Origin: Bryobacteraceae bacterium
GTDB lineage: Bacteria > Acidobacteriota > Terriglobia > Bryobacterales > Bryobacteraceae
NCBI GenBank assembly: GCA_030044325.1
Contig: JASHWA010000127.1
Span: 1 to 6,016 of the forward strand
DNA length: 6,016 nucleotides
Reading direction: 5' to 3'
Positions 1 through 5,814 of the stretch are shown one piece after another. The translations under genes and the position numbers were made by a program. Position 1 is the first letter of the stretch. Each line of letters starts with the position of its first letter. The notes beneath the pieces were generated by a model. It was given only the letters and a program-made list of their open reading frames with translations. It had not been told where the DNA came from and did no database searches.

Positions 1-2248
1 CCTTCTCGGAATCCGCCGAATTCACGGCGTGCAGATTGGGATCGTAGAAATAGCTGCGCTCGATGCGCCACACTTCGTGATACATCTGCTTCCATTCGGC
101 CAGCGGATCGATGTGCACTTCCATGTCCGCCATGTGCAGCGCGCCTTCGCCAGGTTTCACCGGAGCATTCGCCGCAACGATGACGTATTGCGGACCCGCG
201 CCCTCTCCCGCGCCGCCGCGTCCTCCTCGGCCGCCCCCGCCGCCCATGCGCAGCAGCATCTTGTCGCCGTTGGCCGCCAGAGCGAATCCCTGAACGTTAT
301 CCGCCAGCTTTTCGAGCTTGCGCGCCTTCATGTCGTATTTCGAAAGCGTCAATCCGCCTCCGAACCCTCCGCGTCCGCCGCCTGTTCCCGGTTCGAGCAC
401 ATAGAACGAGCCGGCTTTTCCCGCGACCAGATCGCGATAGTTGCGCGCTGGAATCGGCACCGGGACGATGCGCTCGCTCAAGCCGGCAAAATCGATGCGC
501 ACGGGTTTCGGCGGCGCTTCCGGCTGCGCGTTTTCACCTCCGCCCCCTCGTCCACCGCGCCCGCGGCCTCCACGACCCTCCGCGGCCGGAACCGCACCCG
601 CCTTTTCTTCGTCGCTTTCCGGCGCGAACGGCGACGCGAGGTCATTGGGCAGAACGAAAAGATAAACGCTGCGCGTGACGTCGTGCTCATCGCTGGTCAT
701 ATCCAGTCCGCTGATGGTCGGCCCGTAGTTGGTGCTCGCGGTGAAATATAAATACTGCCCGTCGCGATCGAAGGCCGGCAAAACCGCGTCGCTCATGCCG
801 TCCGTAATTTGCGTCGCTTTTCCGCTATCGAGCGAATAAACGGAGATCGCATGAAAATGATTCGGCATGAATTTGGTAAACGCGATCCATTTCGAATCTC
901 CCGACCAGGCAATATCGCGGTCGAGCGAATACATGATGTCCGTATCGATTTTGGTCAGCTTTCCGGACGCGATCTCGACATCCCAAATGTTCATCTGATT
1001 GTCGTTGAAGGCGATGTGCTTCGAATCCGGCGACCATTTCGGATTGAAATAGAACGCCGCTTTCCCTTCGAGCGGAATCTTTTTTGTCTCGCCTTCTCCG
1101 GATTGCGGCGCAATATGCAGCGCGTATTCCCCTGATTCGTCGGAAAAATAAGCGATGGTTTTTCCATCCGGCGACCATGCGGGCGTCCGCTCCATGACGC
1201 CCGGCGTATTCGTAATATCGCGAATATCGCCTTTTTCCGCGGGCACCGTCAGGATTTCCCCGTGCGCTTCGAACACCGCGCGCACCCCGTTCGGCGAGAT
1301 TCCGGCGTTGTGGACCTCCCGCGTTACGTTCTGGAAGTGCGGCCGGACTTCGGCCAGGTCCGCCGCAATCTGAATATCCACCTTGGAGCTCTTCTGCGTT
1401 GCCAGGTTGTAAATATAGATCGCGCCGAACTGCTCGTAAACGATCCCGCCCGGCCCCGCGCTCGCGCTGACGATATCTTTGCCGGTGTTCTCGATCAGCT
1501 TCTTCGGCTCCTTGCTGTGTCCGTCCCACATGTATAAGGTCATGGGACCCTGGCGGTCGGAAAGAAAATATACTTTGTCGCCGATCCACATGGGATTGAT
1601 GTCGTTCGAATCCGTGCGCGGCACCTTCACGGTGCTCAAGTCTGAAAGGTTGACGATCCACAGGTAGCTCGCTTCACCGCCGCGATAGCGCTTCCAGGAG
1701 ACGAAATTCGTAAATCCCGGCGCGAACTGGCCTCCGTCGAGCGGCGCGTAAACCATGCGCGCGGCGTCCGGCGAGTACGCGCCGGTGCACGCCATCGGCA
1801 AGGGCAATACATCGGCGAATCCGCCCTCGGCCGATACCGTGTAGAGCTGCGTGAACCGCGAAAAGCTCAGGCGATTCGACCGGAACAGAATGCGCTTGCC
1901 GTCCGGCGTCCATCCCACCACGCGATCGGCGTCGGGATGATAGGTGATGCGCTTGGGAACGCCGCCGGCCGCCGCGATCGTGAACACGTCCACGTTGCCG
2001 TCGTACTCGCCCGTGAACGCGATGCTTGCGCCGTCGGGAGAATACGCCGCTTCCGTCTCGAATCCCACGCCCGAAGTCAGCCGCGCCGCCGTTCCCCCCT
2101 GCCGGCTCACCGTCCACAGATCGCCGGCGTAGGAGAAAACGATATCCGTCTTGCTCATAGCGGGTTTTTCGAGCAGATGGACGGCTGCGGGCGCGGCCAG
2201 CGCGGACGAGGCAAGACCAATTACAATGGAAACGACGGTGAGTTTCAT
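1..2248 (-). CDS. Tricorn-like S41 family peptidase, secreted, partial (N-terminal 749 residues)
   Basis: This reading frame is open from an ATG at 2248 to the left edge and has no stop, so the gene is cut by the window. Residues 1-18 look like a Sec signal peptide (Lys at position 2, hydrophobic core, SALA just before the predicted cut), which places the protein in the periplasm or outside the cell. Residues about 35-540 are beta-propeller repeats of the TolB/Tricorn kind, with SPDG-type turns near 70, 114, 159, 359, 406, 449 and 494. Residues 718-740 (EWKQMYHEVWRIERSYFYDP and following) match the start of the Tricorn core domain that precedes the PDZ and protease domains. The catalytic Ser/His and Ser/Glu regions are outside the window, so activity cannot be judged. 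Three Gly/Arg-rich loops (about 557-571, 620-632, 668-684) interrupt the second half. Tricorn-family enzymes trim peptides to short products. An in-frame TAA lies upstream of the ATG and no better ATG exists. The only purine-rich stretch (AAGG) is about 16 bases away, so the ribosome binding site is weak. Confidence 0.93.
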   Translation of the reverse strand, partial: MKLTVVSIVIGLASSALAAPAAVHLLEKPAMSKTDIVFSYAGDLWTVSRQGGTAARLTSGVGFETEAAYSPDGASIAFTGEYDGNVDVFTIAAAGGVPKRITYHPDADRVVGWTPDGKRILFRSNRLSFSRFTQLYTVSAEGGFADVLPLPMACTGAYSPDAARMVYAPLDGGQFAPGFTNFVSWKRYRGGEASYLWIVNLSDLSTVKVPRTDSNDINPMWIGDKVYFLSDRQGPMTLYMWDGHSKEPKKLIENTGKDIVSASAGPGGIVYEQFGAIYIYNLATQKSSKVDIQIAADLAEVRPHFQNVTREVHNAGISPNGVRAVFEAHGEILTVPAEKGDIRDITNTPGVMERTPAWSPDGKTIAYFSDESGEYALHIAPQSGEGETKKIPLEGKAAFYFNPKWSPDSKHIAFNDNQMNIWDVEIASGKLTKIDTDIMYSLDRDIAWSGDSKWIAFTKFMPNHFHAISVYSLDSGKATQITDGMSDAVLPAFDRDGQYLYFTASTNYGPTISGLDMTSDEHDVTRSVYLFVLPNDLASPFAPESDEEKAGAVPAAEGRGGRGRGGRGGGGENAQPEAPPKPVRIDFAGLSERIVPVPIPARNYRDLVAGKAGSFYVLEPGTGGGRGGFGGGLTLSKYDMKARKLEKLADNVQGFALAANGDKMLLRMGGGGGRGGRGGAGEGAGPQYVIVAANAPVKPGEGALHMADMEVHIDPLAEWKQMYHEVWRIERSYFYDPNLHAVNSADSEK

Positions 2249-2301
2249 GCCGATCAGTGTACTACCTTCACCGCTCGCGTTGCTTCCTGACAGTTAACTA
2301 T

Positions 2302-2332
2302 TTGATCGGAATGCAAACGTTACGCTTCTAAT
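2302..2332 (+). promoter_or_regulatory. Possible sigma70-type promoter for the DUF4136 gene leader
   Basis: TTGATC at 2302-2307 (four of six to TTGACA) and TCTAAT at 2327-2332 (five of six to TATAAT) are separated by 19 bases, slightly longer than the optimum. Transcription would start near 2339, giving a leader of about 174 bases before the ATG at 2513. The region is clearly more AT-rich than its surroundings. This is inference from consensus only. Confidence 0.3.
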
Positions 2333-2338
2333 CTGAGC

Positions 2339-2348
2339 GCGGTAATGT
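2339..2348 (+). repeat. 10-base direct repeat GCGGTAATGT, copy 1
   Basis: GCGGTAATGT occurs here and again at 2403-2412, with 64 bases between starts. Both copies fall in the leader of the DUF4136 gene. They could be a protein binding site pair, part of an RNA fold, or chance. Confidence 0.5.
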
Positions 2349-2402
2349 CAGAAAATTTCTTACTGCGCCACTGCCCGCTGTCTAGCCGCCCTCCCTGCCA
2401 AG

Positions 2403-2412
2403 GCGGTAATGT
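2403..2412 (+). repeat. 10-base direct repeat GCGGTAATGT, copy 2
   Basis: Second exact copy of the repeat at 2339-2348. Its first bases are part of the 3' arm of a small hairpin, CCGCC (2386-2390) with GGCGG (2402-2406), so this copy may sit partly in a stem in the RNA while the first copy is free. Confidence 0.5.
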
Positions 2413-2425
2413 AGCCCCGAAACGA

Positions 2426-2467
2426 CCGCTCCCAGGGGTCATCTAACGCCAGGGGAGCGGCCTTTTT
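2426..2467 (+). terminator. Terminator-like hairpin with T5 tract inside the leader (possible attenuator or sRNA end)
   Basis: CCGCTCCC (2426-2433) pairs perfectly with GGGAGCGG (2453-2460), an 8 bp GC-rich stem with a 19-base loop, followed by CC and TTTTT (2463-2467). This has the shape of an intrinsic terminator for plus-strand transcription. The minus strand has no matching T tract on the other side. No plus-strand gene lies upstream in the window to be terminated, so it would end a transcript that starts in the same intergenic region. A competing pairing, GACC (2424-2427) with GGTC (2437-2440), shares the 5' arm, so two exclusive folds are possible. The 19-base loop and short T tract make strong termination uncertain. 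Confidence 0.5.
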
Positions 2468-2498
2468 CGCCAGGCGCGGGCTGTTCGAATTCGAGATC

Positions 2499-2503
2499 AG
2501 GAG
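2499..2503 (+). promoter_or_regulatory. Ribosome binding site of the DUF4136 gene
   Basis: AGGAG lies nine bases before the ATG at 2513. It is the clearest Shine-Dalgarno sequence in the window and fixes that start. It lies about 30 bases after the T tract of the leader hairpin, so a terminated transcript would exclude it. Confidence 0.7.
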
Positions 2504-2512
2504 AACACAATA

Positions 2513-3040
2513 ATGAAGAAAAATGTTCTAATCTTTTCGGCGCTTCTCGTTGGGATCTCCGCACTTTTGCTTGCCGGCGTAAAAACGGATTATGCTCACA
2601 GCGTTAATTTTGCGAACTACCATACATACTCCTGGATCAAAGTCCAGGCGGGAAATCAACTCTGGCAGGATCGCATTATGCGCGACGTGGATCAGGCGCT
2701 GGAGCAAAAGGGCTGGCAGAAGATGCCTTCCGGCGGGCAGGTCGGCGTGACCGCTTTCGGCAAAACGCACAATGTTCCGAGCTTCGAAACCTTCTATGAC
2801 GGCCTCGGCGGCGGCTGGGGATGGCGCGGATTCGGCGGCGAAGGAATCGCCACCACTACCGAGGAGAACGACCGCGAAGGCATGCTGACCGTCGATTTAT
2901 TCGACCAGCAGAATAAACACCTCATCTGGCGCGGCATGGCGACCAATTCTCTTTCGGGAAATCCCGAAAAGAACGCAAAAAATCTCGACAAGCAGGTAGA
3001 GGATATGTTCAAGAACTTTCCTCCTAAGCCGAAAGGTTGA
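2513..3040 (+). CDS. DUF4136 domain protein, exported
   Basis: A 175-residue protein. Residues 1-22 form a signal peptide or N-terminal anchor (MKKN, then a hydrophobic stretch to about LLLAG). There is no cysteine for lipid attachment, although many DUF4136 proteins are lipoproteins. The mature part opens with VKTDYAHSVNFANYHTYSW (23-41), the typical DUF4136 entry of D-Y, F-x-x-Y and T-Y-x-W. It continues with an amphipathic segment containing RIMRDVDQALEQKGW (54-68), a Gly/Trp-rich loop (98-113), the strand MLTVDLFDQQNKHLIWRGMA (124-143), and an ending MFKNFPPKPK that fits the family's C-terminal FPP. The length is usual for the family. The biochemical role is unknown; these proteins are envelope-located. 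The start is supported by AGGAG at 2499-2503. The stop overlaps a possible TTG start of the next gene, which suggests one operon. Confidence 0.9.
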   Translation: MKKNVLIFSALLVGISALLLAGVKTDYAHSVNFANYHTYSWIKVQAGNQLWQDRIMRDVDQALEQKGWQKMPSGGQVGVTAFGKTHNVPSFETFYDGLGGGWGWRGFGGEGIATTTEENDREGMLTVDLFDQQNKHLIWRGMATNSLSGNPEKNAKNLDKQVEDMFKNFPPKPKG

Positions 3041-3060
3041 GCATAAGTCGAGACATCAAA

Positions 3061-3558
3061 ATGAGCAATCCTGGATTACAATGCCGGATGTGTCTCCGGG
3101 CCCGGTGGCGCATTGCCAGCCTGGTTGGCCCGCTGATTTCGATCGCCGCCTTTGCGGGGATTCTGCACGCTGACAGGCTGGCGCCCGGCGAATTCGACCA
3201 GCGGGCGCCAAAGCTCGAAGCGTTTTTCAGGGCTCACGATTGCCCCGCGCCGTATCACGTTCACGATTATCTGCGCGCCGCGGATTTGAACGGCATCGAT
3301 TACCGCATCCTTCCGGCCGTTTCGGTGCGCGAAAGCACCTGCGGCAAACATGCGCGCATGAACAATCGCTGGGGTTGGGACTCCGCCCGCACGGGATTCG
3401 AATCGGTCGCGCGTGGAATCCACTACATCGCGCATGAGCTCGCCCAAGGCCGGTATTATCGCGGCAAGAGTCTCGATCAAAAATTGCACGCCTATAATCC
3501 GACCCCCCATTACGCCCACGAAGTCAAACGGCTGATGAACGAAATCGACGGCGATTAG
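3061..3558 (+). CDS. Glucosaminidase / lysozyme-fold domain protein, membrane-anchored
   Basis: A 165-residue protein when started at the ATG at 3061. Residues about 16-38 form one hydrophobic segment after a basic N-terminus (RARWR), so the protein is anchored in or exported through the inner membrane. The rest resembles the lysozyme-like glucosaminidase fold (PF01832-type) used on peptidoglycan: GIDYRILPAVSVRESTCGKH with the candidate catalytic Glu91, then NNRWGWDS, a helix with GIHYIAHEL, and the ending YYRGKSLDQKLHAYNP and YAHEVKRLM. Cys61 and Cys94 could form a disulfide. Substrate cutting is inferred from the family, and a structural or inactive role is possible. The start is uncertain: a TTG at 3037 (173 residues, overlapping the previous TGA in TTGA) and an ATG at 3088 are also in frame, and none has a good ribosome binding site. 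It is linked to the DUF4136 gene upstream and overlaps the stop of malQ by four bases. Confidence 0.8.
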   Translation: MSNPGLQCRMCLRARWRIASLVGPLISIAAFAGILHADRLAPGEFDQRAPKLEAFFRAHDCPAPYHVHDYLRAADLNGIDYRILPAVSVRESTCGKHARMNNRWGWDSARTGFESVARGIHYIAHELAQGRYYRGKSLDQKLHAYNPTPHYAHEVKRLMNEIDGD

Positions 3559-5621
3559 CTGGCCGCGCGTTCGCGTCCGCTTCGTCCGATCAGCTCACGC
3601 AGCCTGGGCGCGAGTTGGCCGAAATTCTCCACCGCGACTTTCATCTTTCGACGCCAGTTGGGATGCTGCCACGTGCTTCCCGGCAGATTCTGCTGCTCCG
3701 TCTCGCCGGTCAAATCCTCCTGATTCACGATGGCCAGGCGGCATGGCGTCGAAAGCAGGAACCCCAGTGCGTCATTCTCAAATCCCGCCTCGCGCAGCGC
3801 TTGTTTCAATCGCTCGATTTCGCGCCGCCGTTCCTCCATCTGCTGCTGGTATCCCGCCTCATCGATCAATCCCGCCGCGCGCCGCGCCTCGATATCGCGA
3901 AACTTGAAGAATCCGGCGAGCGTGGGAAGGTCGTGCGTGGAAGTAGTCGCCGCGGCGCGCTCGGGATATTCGCCGGGCTTCTTGTACGACCCGTCCGGAT
4001 GGCGCTCGAACCACAGCACGCGATAGCTCAGAATCTCGTTTTGTGAAAGCGCGGCCCGCACTTCGCCGGTGACCGTGCCCAGATCCTCGCCGATCACCAG
4101 AAACCCCCCGCGCACGCTTTCGAGCGCGAGAATTCCCATTAGATCGGCGGCATAATCGAGCACGTAAGCGCCGTCGGTCGCCGCAAATTCGTCGGGGATC
4201 CACCACAACCGGAAAAATCGCATCACGTGATCGATGCGCAGCGCGCCGCCGTGACGCGCGGTTTTGCGGATCAACTGCGTGAACAGACCGTATCCGTCCT
4301 CGCGATGCGCCTCGCGATTGGGCGGAGGAAATGACCAGTCCTGCCCCTTCGGCGAAAAATCGTCGGGCGGCGACCCCACGCGGCATCCGCGCGCGTAAAA
4401 TCGCCCGTTGGCCCATAGATCCGCGCCCCAGCGGTCGGTGGCGAGCGCCAGATCGTGATACAAACCGACGCGCATTCCCCGCGCGAGCGCATGCTCCTGC
4501 ACCTGGGCGAGCTGAACATCGATCTGCCACTGCAGGAATTTATAAAACAGAACGTCTCGCTCGTGTTCTTTCGCAAATTGCTCCACCGCGGGCGAGCGCG
4601 CGTCGCGATACTCTTCCGGCCAGTCTTTCCACAGCCACACCTGGGCGTCGCGCCGGTGCATTTCCGCGTCGAGCGCGCAGTACACCGCGAAATCGTCAAG
4701 CAGCGCGCCTTCCTCGGAAATGAATTTTTGGAATTCCGGAGATCCGCCGAAGTTCTCGAAAATCTGCCGCAGCGCGCCGAGCTTCAATGCGGCCACTCGC
4801 TCGTATTCCACGAATTCCGCCGCGCGCAGAGCCTCCGGTTCCCGCGGATCGGCGGGCGACGCGGCCGGATGCCCCACGCTCGCCGCGGCGCGCTCTACAT
4901 CCAGATAAATAAAGTTGCGGTACAGCGAGCACTGCGGCAGATACGGGCTGGTATTGTACGGCTGGCGATTGGGAATCGCGTGCAGCGGATTGAGCGCGAT
5001 GAACTCGACGCCCGCCGGCTCAAGCGCCTCGATTACCGCGTCGAGATCGGTGAAATCGCCGCAGCCCCAGTTGCGATTCGAGCGCAATCCGTACAGGCTC
5101 AGGGCGACTCCGGCCATGCGGCGCTCCGGCGCAAGCGCGCGCCGCGGGCAGACGATGAAGCGCGATTCGCAAAACAGCTCGAGATCCGGCTCTTTTACCC
5201 ACAGCGCGCGGATGCGGTGATAGCCCAGACGCAACTGCGCGAGCGGAACCCGCTTCGCCACGAATTCTCTTCCCTCAAACGACGCGCGCTCCATCTCGCG
5301 CAGCTCCGGAAGCCAGAACCAGTGGTGCTCGATCGCGCCGTTTTCCCACTCGAATTCGAATTTGACCGACGCGCCCGCGCGCGAGACGGGAACGCGCAGG
5401 CGGATCGAATCGGCGTCCTCGCGCACCACCAGCGTTGCGTCGAGCGGACGCGCCCACTCTGCCGCGCGGCGCTTCTCCACCGCTCCCTCCACCGGATCGA
5501 CGCCCAGCGTGCGCAGGATCGCCCGCGCCACAGGATCGGGCGTAGCGTGCACCTTGCCCCAGATATCGATGTATTCCGGTTCGATGCCGAACGCAGTGAG
5601 GACCTCGCGGGAAATCGCCAA
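3555..5621 (-). CDS. malQ: 4-alpha-glucanotransferase (amylomaltase, GH77), long form
   Basis: This enzyme moves alpha-1,4-glucan segments between malto-oligosaccharides in the cytoplasm, in maltose or glycogen metabolism. All GH77 signatures are present (numbered from the TTG at 5759, giving 734 residues; subtract 46 for the TTG at 5621): WGCGDFTDL (231-239), PYNTSPYLP (268-275), GSPPDDFSPKGQDWSFPP (462-479), RIDH with nucleophile Asp510, GEDLG with acid/base Glu558, STHD with stabiliser Asp610, and PGSTWQHPNWRRKM (693-706). Residues about 50-210, starting AFGIEPEYIDIWGK, form the N-terminal beta-rich region of the E. coli MalQ type, so this is the long form rather than the roughly 500-residue Thermus form. 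The start is unclear. There is no in-frame ATG before 5294, which lies inside the fold. TTG at 5621 begins just before the conserved sequence, while TTG at 5759 adds 46 Arg-rich, poorly conserved-looking residues. Neither has a well-spaced ribosome binding site. The gene is divergent from nuoB and its stop (TAA, 3557-3555) overlaps that of the convergent neighbour. Confidence 0.95.
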   Translation of the reverse strand: MAISREVLTAFGIEPEYIDIWGKVHATPDPVARAILRTLGVDPVEGAVEKRRAAEWARPLDATLVVREDADSIRLRVPVSRAGASVKFEFEWENGAIEHHWFWLPELREMERASFEGREFVAKRVPLAQLRLGYHRIRALWVKEPDLELFCESRFIVCPRRALAPERRMAGVALSLYGLRSNRNWGCGDFTDLDAVIEALEPAGVEFIALNPLHAIPNRQPYNTSPYLPQCSLYRNFIYLDVERAAASVGHPAASPADPREPEALRAAEFVEYERVAALKLGALRQIFENFGGSPEFQKFISEEGALLDDFAVYCALDAEMHRRDAQVWLWKDWPEEYRDARSPAVEQFAKEHERDVLFYKFLQWQIDVQLAQVQEHALARGMRVGLYHDLALATDRWGADLWANGRFYARGCRVGSPPDDFSPKGQDWSFPPPNREAHREDGYGLFTQLIRKTARHGGALRIDHVMRFFRLWWIPDEFAATDGAYVLDYAADLMGILALESVRGGFLVIGEDLGTVTGEVRAALSQNEILSYRVLWFERHPDGSYKKPGEYPERAAATTSTHDLPTLAGFFKFRDIEARRAAGLIDEAGYQQQMEERRREIERLKQALREAGFENDALGFLLSTPCRLAIVNQEDLTGETEQQNLPGSTWQHPNWRRKMKVAVENFGQLAPRLRELIGRSGRERAAS

Positions 5622-5656
5622 TCCCCAGTCTATCGAGATTGCCGAAAAAGCGGACT

Positions 5657-5671
5657 GCGCGCGGCGCGTGC
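5657..5671. repeat. 15-base direct repeat GCGCGCGGCGCGTGC, copy 1
   Basis: An exact 15-base copy recurs at 5713-5727, 56 bases later. Both lie in the malQ/nuoB divergent region, or in the extreme 5' end of malQ if the upstream TTG is used. The sequence is simple GC-rich, so chance or slippage is possible. Confidence 0.5.
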
Positions 5672-5675
5672 GAGC

Positions 5676-5693
5676 CGCGCCAGCAATGGCGCG
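5676..5693. other. 7 bp hairpin between the two direct repeats
   Basis: CGCGCCA (5676-5682), loop GCAA, TGGCGCG (5687-5693) form a perfect hairpin with a GNRA loop when read on the plus strand, or a TTGC loop on the minus strand. A second small hairpin, GGGT-TTC-ACCC, follows directly on its plus-strand side. If malQ starts at 5621, both lie in the malQ leader. No T tract follows on either strand, so this is not a terminator. Confidence 0.45.
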
Positions 5694-5712
5694 GGTTTCA
5701 CCCAGGCTTCTC

Positions 5713-5727
5713 GCGCGCGGCGCGTGC
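5713..5727. repeat. 15-base direct repeat GCGCGCGGCGCGTGC, copy 2
   Basis: Second exact copy of the repeat at 5657-5671; the pair flanks the hairpin at 5676-5693. Confidence 0.5.
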
Positions 5728-5799
5728 CCAGACTCTGACCGTCGCGTCTCCGAAAGCAAAGCGGACCCGCGCGCGTTAGAGAAGCGGCCCCCATCGCCG

Positions 5800-5808
5800 T
5801 GGGATAAT
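5800..5808 (+). promoter_or_regulatory. Extended -10 promoter element for nuoB
   Basis: TGGGATAAT at 5800-5808 matches the extended -10 consensus TGnTATAAT except for one base. No TTGACA-like -35 lies 17 bases upstream, which is normal for extended -10 promoters. The expected start of transcription, six or seven bases after the element, falls at about 5814-5815, on the GTG start codon of nuoB. The same GGGA could instead act as a weak ribosome binding site 10 bases before that GTG. Confidence 0.45.
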
Positions 5809-5814
5809 GAAGCC

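Noticed and set aside
29..751. Plus-strand 240-codon frame
   Set aside because: It is antisense to the Tricorn-like gene, with compositional His/Arg/Ala bias and no family resemblance.
825..2117. Minus-strand frames of 278 and 147 codons inside the Tricorn-like gene
   Set aside because: They lie in a different frame from the propeller protein, which is open without interruption from 2248 to the left edge, and their sequences show no domain.
2339..2467. Cobalamin or other known riboswitch
   Set aside because: A GCCACTG string is present, but the order of the other conserved blocks (including the B12 box) does not fit, and no other class I know matches.
4455..5738. Plus-strand open frame of 427 codons antisense to malQ
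   Set aside because: It is a shadow of the GC-rich malQ gene: it is Arg/Ala-rich, has no recognisable domain and no ribosome binding site, and the opposite strand carries all GH77 motifs.
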